Assembly: GCA_050110875.1 (NCBI GenBank) | Contig: CP188828.1 | Span: 1,054,001-1,118,000, forward strand | DNA from: Methyloligella sp050110875 | GTDB taxonomy: Bacteria; Pseudomonadota; Alphaproteobacteria; Rhizobiales; Methyloligellaceae | Direction: 5' to 3' | Length of the DNA: 64,000 nucleotides | In this document: piece by piece, positions 52,113 to 60,818 of the stretch | Numbering within the stretch: position 1 is the stretch's first letter | Layout: the number at the start of each line of letters is the position of its first letter | Made by a program: the position numbers and the translations under genes | The notes under the pieces: generated by a model | Told to the model about the DNA's origin: nothing | The model's database searches: none | What the model saw: the letters and a program-made list of their open reading frames with translations, nothing else

Positions 52113-52253
52113 GTGTCTTCGGGTTTGTGTCTTTGGCATGCGTGCGTCGGTCGGTCTTAGGCGTGACGGGTTGCGCCTGCCGCTCCTCCCGGCCATAGTC
52201 CGCCCGTCCTCGCGTCTTCAACTTTCCATCCAAATCAAAGGGAGAAGGACAGT

Positions 52254-52796
52254 ATGGCTGAACGTATCGTGATGCGTGTCGGCGAAAGCCTGGTTGCGGG
52301 CCCGCCCATGACGGCGGCGGAGCCGGAAGTGGCGATCGGCGAGATGGACGGCCCCATGGGCACCGCCTTCGCCAATCTGCTTGGCGATCAGGTGAAGGGC
52401 CATTCCCGTGTTCTGGCGCTGATGAACACGGATGTGATGGTCCGTCCGCCGACGATCTGCGTCAGCAAGGTGACGGTGAAGGACAGCCGCTACACATCCA
52501 TCCTCATGGGCACGGTGCAGTACGCCATCGCGCGGGGCGTGTTGGACAGCGTCGCCAATGGCGATATCCCGAAGGAGAAGGCCAACGATCTGGGCATCAT
52601 CTGCTCGGTCTGGCTGAATCCGGGCATCGTCGACGTGAAGGATCTGGATCATCAGGCCCTGTTCGACGTGCACCGCCAGGCGACCGCCCAGGCGATTCAC
52701 AAGGCCATGAACCATCAGCCTTCGATCGACTGGCTGCTGGAGAACCAGGACAAGGTGGTCCACAAATATTTCGAGAAGGGCCTGAAGGGCGAGTAG
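52254..52796 (+). CDS. Formaldehyde-activating enzyme (Fae) homologue, catalytic His apparently missing
   Basis: This 180-aa protein follows the Fae family over its length: 'VGESLVAG', 'GPMGTAFANLL', 'RPPTICVSKVTVKDSRYTSILMGTVQYAIARGVLDSVANGDIPKEKANDLGIICSVWLNP', then a C-terminal extension. True Fae condenses formaldehyde with tetrahydromethanopterin. In the EVAHID segment of canonical Fae, the catalytic histidine aligns here with Glu ('AAEPEVAIG'). That points to a Fae2/Fae3-type paralogue with another role, so methylotrophy should not be assumed. AGGGAGAAGG lies upstream. It is monocistronic between two terminators. Confidence 0.8.
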   Translation: MAERIVMRVGESLVAGPPMTAAEPEVAIGEMDGPMGTAFANLLGDQVKGHSRVLALMNTDVMVRPPTICVSKVTVKDSRYTSILMGTVQYAIARGVLDSVANGDIPKEKANDLGIICSVWLNPGIVDVKDLDHQALFDVHRQATAQAIHKAMNHQPSIDWLLENQDKVVHKYFEKGLKGE

Positions 52797-52823
52797 CCGA
52801 CGCTACGCCAGTCCAAGCTCACA

Positions 52824-52858
52824 AGCCGCCGCGGGTCCTCCTCGCGGCGGCTTTTTTT
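52824..52858 (+). terminator. Intrinsic terminator after the fae homologue
   Basis: AGCCGCCGCG and CGCGGCGGCT form a 10 bp stem followed by seven T. It ends the single-gene transcript. Confidence 0.88.
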
Positions 52859-52893
52859 ATGGGCGATTGCTCTGCTCGAACGGGGTTTTCTTG

Positions 52894-53706
52894 ATGTTGG
52901 ACAAGGTTTCATTGAACGCGTTCCGGGATTTCCATCTGCCTGCTTTTTTGCGGGATGAGGTCCGGCACAATCTGATGGTCGCGATCCTCGAAGGCGATGT
53001 TTCGCCGGCGGGCGAGGTGCGCTGCTGGACCCTGGGCGCGCCGGGGGAGGGTGCCATCCATGCGCCGCCGCGCCCGCTGCTGCTTGGAGACCTCAGCCGC
53101 GATCAGTGCCGGCAAATTGCCAAAGAAGCGCGTGGGCTCGCATACACAGGAGTCCTTGGGCCGGGGGAGACGGCGGTTTGGTTCGCGGGCTTTGCAGAGG
53201 CGTTCGGCATTCGGTTCTCGGAGCCCATGCCGCAGAGGATTTTCGCGTTGTCGGAGGCGCCCCGCTATCCCGACGCGCCGGGCCATGCGCGGCTTGCGAC
53301 TGCCGACGATCTCGAGATCTTCAGGGAATGGACGCTGGGCTTCATCCGCGAAGCGACCCCGCACGATCCTTTGCCCACTGAAGAGAAGATGATGGCCGAT
53401 CTGGCGAGCGGCCGTTTCATGTTCTGGGAAGTGGAGGGGCGGCCGGTCTCCATGGCCGGTTTCTCGCGGAAGACGGCAAACATCGTCGCCATCGCGTCCG
53501 TCTATACGCCGCCTGATTTACGCGGGCGTGGCTATGGCGGGTCGGTGGTGGCTGCTTTGGCCGAGCGAGGCTTTGCGGAAGGCAAACGCGCGGCATGTCT
53601 TTATACGGATCTCAGGAATCCGTTCTCGAACCGCTGCTACGCCAGGATCGGCTTCAAGCCACATTGCGAGTCCTGGCATTTCCCGCGGGTCGGCGGGGAG
53701 GCCTAG
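52894..53706 (+). CDS. GNAT family N-acetyltransferase, two-domain
   Basis: This 270-aa protein has an N-terminal domain of about 130 residues without clear motifs and a C-terminal GNAT domain. The acetyl-CoA loop is 'YTPPDLRGRGYGGSVVAALAERGFAEGKRAACLYTDLRNPFSNRCYARIGF'-like, cited here in outline. The layout resembles predicted acetyltransferases with a duplicated GNAT fold. Substrate unknown. ATG 52894 is preferred over TTG 52867. Confidence 0.8.
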   Translation: MLDKVSLNAFRDFHLPAFLRDEVRHNLMVAILEGDVSPAGEVRCWTLGAPGEGAIHAPPRPLLLGDLSRDQCRQIAKEARGLAYTGVLGPGETAVWFAGFAEAFGIRFSEPMPQRIFALSEAPRYPDAPGHARLATADDLEIFREWTLGFIREATPHDPLPTEEKMMADLASGRFMFWEVEGRPVSMAGFSRKTANIVAIASVYTPPDLRGRGYGGSVVAALAERGFAEGKRAACLYTDLRNPFSNRCYARIGFKPHCESWHFPRVGGEA

Positions 53707-53710
53707 AAGG

Positions 53711-54466
53711 CTACCAGCCGAAGGTCGATTTCTGAATGAGCGTGGTGTTGGAGGTCGAGGCTTCGACCGGCTCTGCAAAGCTCGGCGTACTGCCGCCAGG
53801 CAGGGGCGACATGCTGGCCGCCACGGGCGTGATCGCCGGCTTGAGAGGTTCGGCCTGGGCCGTTGCGGTCTCGGGTGCCGGGATCGGGCTCTGCTTGGCT
53901 TCGGCGACCGCCGATGTGGTTTCTTCCGGCTTGGCGTCCTTCGCCTCGGCCACGGCGGTGGTGGAGGTCTCGAGCGGCGGAAGCTGATTGCCGCCGCCTT
54001 TGCGCTTCTCGTAGAAGGCGTTGCCGCCGGCGATCGTCACGTAGTGGACGTTCTTATAGGGAATGCGGATGCGGGCGGCGTGGAAGTACATCGCTTTGCC
54101 GACTTCCGCGGAGCGCTTTCCGGAAAGCACCGCATCGGCCATCTTCTCGGCGGCGCCGCTTTGGGCGGGATCTACCTTGCGGGTCAGCACGCCATGGGCG
54201 AATTGCCGCCGCTGGCCGACCACGCCGCAGATGGTGTTGGGATATTTCTCCGAATCGACGCGGTTCATGACCACCGTGCCGACGGCGAGCAGGCCCTCTT
54301 CGCTACTGCGCTGCGATTCGAAATACATGGCGCGGACCATACAGTCGCGCTCCTTGGAGGTGATCTGAGGTCCCTCGCTGCCGAAATCGCCAGTGCAGCC
54401 GGCAAGCGACGCGGCCGCTACCCCCAGAAGCCCGGACAGGCATAGTCTGATCGCTTCTCGCCTCAT
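53711..54466 (-). CDS. Cell wall hydrolase (SleB-like) lipoprotein
   Basis: This 251-aa protein has a lipoprotein signal ('GLLGVAAASLAGC', with Cys as the lipidation site). Its Hydrolase_2 domain carries the catalytic Glu region 'MVRAMYFESQRSSEEGLLAVGTVVMNRV' and 'YPNTICGVVGQRRQFAHG'. The C-terminal third is Ala/Thr/Pro-rich and likely disordered. It probably cleaves peptidoglycan glycan strands or cross-links at the envelope. Confidence 0.85.
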   Translation of the reverse strand: MRREAIRLCLSGLLGVAAASLAGCTGDFGSEGPQITSKERDCMVRAMYFESQRSSEEGLLAVGTVVMNRVDSEKYPNTICGVVGQRRQFAHGVLTRKVDPAQSGAAEKMADAVLSGKRSAEVGKAMYFHAARIRIPYKNVHYVTIAGGNAFYEKRKGGGNQLPPLETSTTAVAEAKDAKPEETTSAVAEAKQSPIPAPETATAQAEPLKPAITPVAASMSPLPGGSTPSFAEPVEASTSNTTLIQKSTFGW

Positions 54467-54606
54467 TCCCCCCCCTCATAGGCGCAAGCTTGTCCCTCGA
54501 TATCGTCAGTGCCTTGCGATTGTGTCAGCCTAGAGGCCAAGCGACGACATGTTAATCTTTTGACGGCCCTTCCGCCGAACGCCGGGCGCCAGTCTATAAT
54601 CATCCC

Positions 54607-55062
54607 ATGCCGAAGCGTAGCGCCGGAATCCTGATGTTTCGCCGCAGGGGAGCAGGGCTTGAGGTGCTTCTCGTCCATCCGGGCGGGCCGTTTTGGGCCA
54701 GGAAGGATGACGGCGCCTGGTCGATCCCCAAGGGCGAATATACGCAAGAATATCCACTTGCTTGCGCGTTGCGCGAGTTCGAGGAGGAGCTTGGGATCCG
54801 GCCCGAGGGGGAGGCGGTGCCGCTTGGCGAGATACGGCAGAAAGGGGGCAAGCTGGTGACGGGCTTTGCAATGGCGGGCGATTTCGATCCGGCCGCTTTC
54901 GTCTCCAACACATTCGAGATGGAGTGGCCGCCCAGAAGCGGCAAAGTGCAGAGCTTTCCGGAAATCGACCGGGTCCAATGGTTCTCGGCGGACGAGGCGC
55001 GGGTCAGGATCAATACCGCTCAAGCGGCGCTGATCGACCGGTTGATTCAGGTTGTGACGTAG
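54607..55062 (+). CDS. Nudix hydrolase (COG4119-like)
   Basis: This 151-aa protein has 'SAGILMFRRRGAGLEVLLVHPGGPFWARKDDGAWSIPKGEY' and the Nudix segment 'ALREFEEELGI'. The Nudix box is one residue short between the Gly and the first Glu (GEYTQE rather than GEYx3E) compared with its family. Substrate unknown. It starts with a plain ATG, divergent from the cell wall hydrolase. Confidence 0.88.
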   Translation: MPKRSAGILMFRRRGAGLEVLLVHPGGPFWARKDDGAWSIPKGEYTQEYPLACALREFEEELGIRPEGEAVPLGEIRQKGGKLVTGFAMAGDFDPAAFVSNTFEMEWPPRSGKVQSFPEIDRVQWFSADEARVRINTAQAALIDRLIQVVT

Positions 55063-55188
55063 AGAGACACCCGCGGACTCCCGCTTGCCATCTTCCCGTC
55101 AAGGGCGCTGTGCCTATTGTGCGCTCGGGGAAGATTGACGATTCAAACAAGATCCATACGGACCATCAGAGGGCTCTCGCTTTTATCC

Positions 55189-56547
55189 ATGCTTTTCGCT
55201 CGTTTCCGGACAGCCGATGCTGCGCGTCGGCCGCACCGTCTCGCTCTGCTTGCCGCCTCGTTTTGCTTTGCCGCATTGCTTGCAAGCCATGCCGACCGAG
55301 AGGTCAGGGCCCAGACCAATTCCTTCAGCAGCTTTTCCGATAGCGGGCCGATGACGGCCAAGGATCGGGAGCGGCTCCGGCACAAGCGCGACGCGATGGC
55401 CGAGCGCCTGGCGTCGGCCTACGAGATGCAAGTGCCGTTCGTCAGCGAGGCCGCAATCGAGTCGCTGCATCTGGGCATCGCGCGCTATCGCGAGATCGTG
55501 GCGACCGGCGGCTGGCCCGCTATCAGCCAGGAGAAGACCTTGCGGCCCGGGGATACGGACCGCAACGTGATGGCGCTGCGCCGGCATCTGGCGATCGAGG
55601 GGGACCTTGCCCGCGACAGCGGCAGCCCGAAATTCGATCAGGAGCTGGTCGAGGCGCTCGCCCGGTTTCAGATCCGAAACGGGCTGAAGGTCACGGGCTT
55701 CGTGGACCGGCGCACGGCGCGGGTGCTCAACGTTCCGGCAGAAGAGCGGCTGCGGCAGCTCGAGACCAATCTGGCCCGTGTGCAGGAGCTGATGAAGATC
55801 AACGAGGCCGCGCGCTACGTGCTGGTCAATGTGCCGGGCTATACGTTGAATGCGGTGGCGGACGGCCAGCTCGCGCTGTCCAGCCGCGTGGTCGTCGGCC
55901 GGCCGGACCGCGCGACGCCGCTGATCGACACGAAGATCGTCGAGGTGAATTTCTATCCGACCTGGCGGGTACCGGATTCGGTGGCGCGGAAGGATCTGAT
56001 CCCGGCGATCCGCAAGGATCCGACCTATTTCACCCGCGAGAACTTCAACGTCATGCCGGGCTGGGGCGAGGAGCCGCTCGATGCCTCCCAGGTGGATTGG
56101 TCGTCGCCCGAGGTCGCCAAGTACAAATTCCGGCAGGATCCGGGGTCGAACAACGCGCTGGGCATCGTGCGTCTGAACATGCCCAACAAGCATGCCGTCT
56201 ATATGCACGATACGCCTCTGAAGGATTTGTTCGGCCAGTCGACGCGGGCCTTCTCGTCCGGCTGCGTGCGGGTGCAACGGGTGATCGATCTGGTGGCCTG
56301 GCTGGTCTCGCCGGAGAAGGGCTGGGACGGAATGCGGGTGCATGAGGCGGCCCAAGCCGGTGAGAGCATCGACGTGCGCCTGCGGCCCGCGGTGCCGGTT
56401 CATTTCGTCTATCTCACGGCCTGGGCACAGCAGAACGGCGCGGTTCAATTCCGGCCCGACATCTATGGGCAGGATTCCATCTTTGCCGAGGGTGACGAGG
56501 ATGACGGCGCGGTGATTGCCGCCCAGCGCTCGGCGATCACGCCCTAG
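55189..56547 (+). CDS. Murein L,D-transpeptidase (YcbB-type)
   Basis: From ATG 55189 the protein is about 452 aa with a signal peptide ('LALLAASFCFAALLASHA'). A peptidoglycan-binding domain (about residues 95-165, 'GDTDRNVMALRRHLAIEGD', 'LARFQIRNGLKVTGFVDRRTARVLNV') precedes a YkuD catalytic domain with 'YMHDTPLKDLFGQSTRAFSSGCVRV' (nucleophile Cys359). It makes 3-3 cross-links in the cell wall. A GTG at 55117 would add 24 residues before the signal peptide. Confidence 0.9.
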   Translation: MLFARFRTADAARRPHRLALLAASFCFAALLASHADREVRAQTNSFSSFSDSGPMTAKDRERLRHKRDAMAERLASAYEMQVPFVSEAAIESLHLGIARYREIVATGGWPAISQEKTLRPGDTDRNVMALRRHLAIEGDLARDSGSPKFDQELVEALARFQIRNGLKVTGFVDRRTARVLNVPAEERLRQLETNLARVQELMKINEAARYVLVNVPGYTLNAVADGQLALSSRVVVGRPDRATPLIDTKIVEVNFYPTWRVPDSVARKDLIPAIRKDPTYFTRENFNVMPGWGEEPLDASQVDWSSPEVAKYKFRQDPGSNNALGIVRLNMPNKHAVYMHDTPLKDLFGQSTRAFSSGCVRVQRVIDLVAWLVSPEKGWDGMRVHEAAQAGESIDVRLRPAVPVHFVYLTAWAQQNGAVQFRPDIYGQDSIFAEGDEDDGAVIAAQRSAITP

Positions 56548-56712
56548 AGGATCGTCGTCTCGGCGAAGCCGGTCGCGCTTCGCCGGCTCTTAGGCCCTTT
56601 ACACGGAACTTCGCTTCCCGCTTTTGGTTGCTAGGCAAACGGTGCATTTCCTGCGCGCCCATCCAGCAATCGAAGTGCTGGCGGATCGGACCGCCGCGAG
56701 AGGAGCGATGCC

Positions 56713-58554
56713 ATGCAGAATCCTGCGCTGACTGTCTTGAGCGCCGTGTGTCTTCTCAGCGTTTCCGCAATTTCGGCTCACGGGCAAGAGAAGACCGTCG
56801 ACGTGGAGGTCACCGGCCATATCGTGAAGCCGAAGGCGCTCACGCCCACGGAGCAGGATATCGCCGCGCTGGAGCTGCCGGAGGGTTTCAAGCTGGAGAC
56901 CTATGCCACGGGTCTCATCGATCCGCGGGTGCTGGCGATTTCCGACGACGGAACGCTCTACGCCACGCGCCGCTCGGTCGGCGACGTGATCATGCTGGAG
57001 GACCGGGATGGCGACGGCAAAGGGGAGACCGTTCAGACCGTGGCCAGCCGGCCCAACATGCACGGCATCGCCTTCGATGGGGACATCGTCTATCTCGTCA
57101 CGATCAAGGAGATCTACAAAGCCGACGTGAAGGAAGACGGCACCTTCGGAGAGCTGCAGCGCATGGTCGACGATCTTCCCGATGCGGGTCAGCACGCGGA
57201 TCGCACCATCGCGGTCGGGCCGGACGGCAAGCTCTATGTGAGCGTGGGCTCGACCTGCAATGCCTGCAACGAGCGCAATCCGGAGAACGCCACCATGCTG
57301 CGGGTCGAGCCGGATGGCAGCTTCCGCACCGTCTACGCCTCGGGATTGCGGAATACGATCGGTTTCGCCTTCCAGCCGCGGACCGGCGATCTATACGGCT
57401 GGGATCACGGCATCGATTGGCTGGGCGACGAGGAGCAGCCAGAGGAGCTGAACCTGATCCGGCAGGGGAAGCAATATGGCTGGCCATATGTCTATGGCGA
57501 AGGCGGGAAGAATCCCGCCGACGCGCCGCCCGGCGAGCTGACCCATGAGGATTGGGCGAAGGCGAGCGAGACGCCAGTGCTGCCCCATACGGCCCATGCC
57601 GCCCCGATGGAGCTCGAATTCTACGACGGCAACCAGTTTCCCGACGCGTATCAGGGGGATGCCTTCGTCGCCATGCACGGGTCTTGGAACCGGAAGCCGC
57701 CATCGGGCTACGAGGTGCTGCGCGTCCGGTTCGAGGACGGCAAGCCGGCGAAGCTGGAGCCCTTCGTCACCGGCTTCCTGAAGGAGACCGAGAAGGGCTA
57801 CGGCTATATCGGCCGTCCGTTCGGGCTGGCGGTCGCAAAGGACGGTGGGCTGTTCATCTCCGACGACGCCAACGGCGCGATCTACAAGGTGACCTTCCAG
57901 ACGGACGAGTCCGAGCTGTCGCAGGCCGGTGAAGCGGCCGGCGACGTGGTCGACGACGTGCTGGACGTGGCGACACCAGAAGACGAGGAATCTGCGGAGG
58001 AGACGATGGCGAGCAACGAAGAGACGAGCGGTATCGTAACGGAGCGCACAGCACCGAAGCACGAGACGGATTTGGGGCTCGCTTCACCGGGCTTCGAGGA
58101 AGGTCAGGCGATCCCGCATCAGTTTTCCGCCTACGGCCAGAATATCTCCCCGGCGCTCCGTTGGGAGAAAGGACCGGAGGGCACGCAATCCTATGCGCTT
58201 CTCGTGGAAGATCCGGATGCGCCGAGGGCGAGGCCGTTCGTGCATTGGGTGCTGTTCAACGTGCCGGCCGATGTCACGACGCTCTCGGAAGGTCTGCCCG
58301 GTGCGGCGGCGCTGGAGCAGCCCAAGGGGGCGATGCAGGGCAGCAACGGCAAAGGGTCGGCAGGCTATTTCGGACCGAGGCCGCCGGATGAGAAACCTCA
58401 CCGCTACTACTTCCAGCTCTTCGCGCTGGACAAGCAGCTCGATCTTGACCCGGGTGCCGATCGCGATGCGCTGATCGGGGCGATGCAAGGCCATATCCTC
58501 GCTCAGGATGTCTTGCTGGGCATGTTCGAGAAGCCCGAGAACGCCGGCGGCTGA
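56713..58554 (+). CDS. Secreted sorbosone/glucose dehydrogenase-like beta-propeller fused to a PEBP (YbhB/YbcL) domain
   Basis: This 613-aa protein has a signal peptide ('SAVCLLSVSAISAHG'). Residues about 40-400 form a PQQ-sugar-dehydrogenase-type propeller ('LPEGFKLETYATGLIDPRVLAIS', 'GPDGKLYVSVGSTCNACNERNPEN', 'FGLAVAKDGGLFISDDANGAIYKV'). An acidic linker of about 50 residues follows. Residues about 452-613 form a PEBP domain ('GQNISPALRWEKGPEGTQSYALLVEDPDAP', 'HWVLFNVPAD', 'GYFGPRPPDEKPHRYYFQLFALD'). The fusion is unusual. No mononuclear c-heme domain is attached. Cofactor and substrate are unproven. Confidence 0.85.
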   Translation: MQNPALTVLSAVCLLSVSAISAHGQEKTVDVEVTGHIVKPKALTPTEQDIAALELPEGFKLETYATGLIDPRVLAISDDGTLYATRRSVGDVIMLEDRDGDGKGETVQTVASRPNMHGIAFDGDIVYLVTIKEIYKADVKEDGTFGELQRMVDDLPDAGQHADRTIAVGPDGKLYVSVGSTCNACNERNPENATMLRVEPDGSFRTVYASGLRNTIGFAFQPRTGDLYGWDHGIDWLGDEEQPEELNLIRQGKQYGWPYVYGEGGKNPADAPPGELTHEDWAKASETPVLPHTAHAAPMELEFYDGNQFPDAYQGDAFVAMHGSWNRKPPSGYEVLRVRFEDGKPAKLEPFVTGFLKETEKGYGYIGRPFGLAVAKDGGLFISDDANGAIYKVTFQTDESELSQAGEAAGDVVDDVLDVATPEDEESAEETMASNEETSGIVTERTAPKHETDLGLASPGFEEGQAIPHQFSAYGQNISPALRWEKGPEGTQSYALLVEDPDAPRARPFVHWVLFNVPADVTTLSEGLPGAAALEQPKGAMQGSNGKGSAGYFGPRPPDEKPHRYYFQLFALDKQLDLDPGADRDALIGAMQGHILAQDVLLGMFEKPENAGG

Positions 58555-58705
58555 ATCGGGATAGACTTAAAGAGCCATTCCGCCGTCAAGGGAAGTTGCG
58601 GCGCCGAAAGCGATCCCCAGCTCTGCAACAAATTTTAATATTCGTCGCAGCAAACGGCCGCGTAGACCGTGCTAAAAGGCCTCGGTTCTGCGTGGAGGAC
58701 GATCA

Positions 58706-59458
58706 GTGACGACTATCGAGACAGGTTCGGCTGTTCCGGATCAGGCGAAAATCTTGATCATTGAAGACGATGTCCAGCTTGCTCAAATGCTGCAGGACAG
58801 CTTGAAGGAGCAGGGAATTGCCGCCGAGCTGGCGCATTCCGGCAAGGATATCGATCCGAAAAAACGAGCGATCGAGTTCGATCTCGTGGTCCTGGATGTG
58901 ATGCTGCCAGGCGAGGACGGTTTCAGCCTTTGCCGGCGTCTCAGGGAATCCAGCACGATTCCGATCTTGATGCTGACCTCGGTGGCGGACGACGTGGACC
59001 GCATCGTCGGGCTCGAGATCGGTGCGGACGACTATGTCACGAAGCCGTTCGTTCTGAGGGAGTTGATCGCCCGCATCAAGGCGCTGCTGCGGCGATCGAG
59101 CGCCACACCGCATCGTATGGCGGCTCAGCGTCAGGCGCGGATGAGATTCGACGGCTGGACCATCGATCCCATCCGCCGGCAGGTGCGCGATCCGAGCAAT
59201 GCGCGGGTCGCGATGACCACCCATGAGTTCGATCTCCTGCTCGCCTTCTGCCGGAATCCCGGACGGGTCCTGACCCGCGAGCAGCTTCTGGCGGTCACCC
59301 ATGCGGGACTGGCCGGTCCGATCGAGCGCAGCATCGATGTCCATATCAGCCGGCTGAGACAGAAGATCGAGAAGGATCCCAAGGATCCGACCCTGGTTCA
59401 GACGGTCCGTCTCGGCGGCTATATCTTCACGGCCACTGTCGAAGAGATCCATGCTTAG
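58706..59458 (+). CDS. OmpR-family response regulator
   Basis: This 250-aa protein starts at GTG. Its receiver domain has phospho-acceptor Asp64 in 'VVLDVMLPGEDG' and Lys in 'YVTKPF'. The C-terminal winged helix reads 'TTHEFDLLLAFCRNPGRVLTREQLL' and 'IDVHISRLRQKIEKDPKDP'. It overlaps the sensor kinase by 8 bp and forms a two-component pair next to mipA. Confidence 0.94.
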   Translation: MTTIETGSAVPDQAKILIIEDDVQLAQMLQDSLKEQGIAAELAHSGKDIDPKKRAIEFDLVVLDVMLPGEDGFSLCRRLRESSTIPILMLTSVADDVDRIVGLEIGADDYVTKPFVLRELIARIKALLRRSSATPHRMAAQRQARMRFDGWTIDPIRRQVRDPSNARVAMTTHEFDLLLAFCRNPGRVLTREQLLAVTHAGLAGPIERSIDVHISRLRQKIEKDPKDPTLVQTVRLGGYIFTATVEEIHA

Positions 59459-60779
59459 ACGCCTCAGATGGGCGCCGAGGACGATTCGAGGCCAGATCAC
59501 GCTTATCATCTTCCTCGCGCTCGTGACGGTCTTCATGATGGGGCCGACATTCGAGCGGCAGGCCAAGGACGACTACACGGCTCCCGATCTCGACAGCCTC
59601 GCCGAGAGTGCGCGCCTGATCGCTCTTCTGTTGCGCGATGCCTCGCCCGAAGAACGCCAGACCATCCTCACCAATGCGCGCAAGGGCGGGGTGGAGGTTT
59701 CTCTCGCCCCGCCATCGAAGGCCGATGAATTTCGGACATCCTCGAAATATTGGCTCGGGAGCTTCGTGGCCTGGCTCTTTCCACCCGACGGGCAACCGCC
59801 GATCGGCGGCTGGAGGACCTATCTGGACGGCGAACGGGTCATCGCGGTGGACGTCGACGACAAGACCATCCTCATCCTGTCGGGCTTTCCGGACACGTTC
59901 GTGACGAGCTCCATGCTCGGGCAAGGGTCCTATTATTTCGTGGCTCTCGTCGTCTTGATCCTGTTCTTCTTCATCTTCGCGATCAGGACGATCACCGAGC
60001 CCATCAAGCGGATCTCGGAAGCCGCGATGCAGGCCGATATCAACGACAAGGGACCCGTCTTCGCCGAGCGCGGAACGATCGAGATCGTCGCGCTGGCACG
60101 TGCGTTGAACGGCATGAACAATCGTATCAGCCTCATGGCGGATGCCCGGACCCGGATGCTGCGCGGCATCGGCCACGATCTCCGCACGCCCCTGACACGA
60201 CTTCGGCTTCGGACCGAGAGAATGAGGGAAGGGGCACTTCGGGACTCGCTGCTCTCCGATGTCGATCATATCGACCGGCTGATCGCCGAGAGCCTGAACT
60301 ATCTGCGCAACGAATTCGCCAACGAGAAGATCGAGCGGGTCGATGTCGCCAGCATCGTTCAGACGGTCTGCAACGATTTCACCGATGTGGGTTTTTCGGT
60401 CTCCTATTCGGGGCCGGACAAGTTCGCCGCCGAGTGCCGGCCGCTGTCGATCACCCGCGCCCTCAGCAATCTCTGCGATAACGGCGTGAAGTTCGCAGAC
60501 ACGGTCGAGGTTCAGCTCGGACAATACCGGGACGGGTTCATGATCTCCGTCTGCGACGACGGTCCCGGGATTCCGGAAAGCTTGCGCGAGCGTGTTTTCG
60601 AGCCGTTCTTCAAGGGAGATTCGGCCCGCTCGGACGGGTCGTCGGGCTTCGGGCTCGGGCTTTCCATCGTCCTCGATATCGCCCGTTCGCATCACGGCAC
60701 GCTGGAGCTCCTGCCGGGGCCGGACAAGGGGCTCATCGCCCGGATCAAGATCCCCGGACCGGCGCATCTTCCAAGCTGA
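59451..60779 (+). CDS. EnvZ-like sensor histidine kinase
   Basis: This 442-aa kinase has two transmembrane helices (about residues 14-33 and 160-180) flanking a periplasmic domain of about 125 residues. A HAMP linker follows. The HisKA motif has His242 ('GIGHDLRTPLTRLRLR'), and the HATPase has 'NLCDNGVKF', 'DDGPGIP' and 'GFGLGLSI'. Its partner is the regulator just upstream. The signal is unknown, probably envelope related from the neighbours. Confidence 0.93.
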   Translation: MLRRLRWAPRTIRGQITLIIFLALVTVFMMGPTFERQAKDDYTAPDLDSLAESARLIALLLRDASPEERQTILTNARKGGVEVSLAPPSKADEFRTSSKYWLGSFVAWLFPPDGQPPIGGWRTYLDGERVIAVDVDDKTILILSGFPDTFVTSSMLGQGSYYFVALVVLILFFFIFAIRTITEPIKRISEAAMQADINDKGPVFAERGTIEIVALARALNGMNNRISLMADARTRMLRGIGHDLRTPLTRLRLRTERMREGALRDSLLSDVDHIDRLIAESLNYLRNEFANEKIERVDVASIVQTVCNDFTDVGFSVSYSGPDKFAAECRPLSITRALSNLCDNGVKFADTVEVQLGQYRDGFMISVCDDGPGIPESLRERVFEPFFKGDSARSDGSSGFGLGLSIVLDIARSHHGTLELLPGPDKGLIARIKIPGPAHLPS

Positions 60780-60818
60780 CGGGACGGTCGCAGCCTTCGC
60801 GCGCGTATCGCCGAGACA

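Noticed and set aside
52254..52796. Reading the fae homologue as proof of methylotrophy
   Set aside because: The expected catalytic histidine is not at its place and no other C1 gene is in the window.
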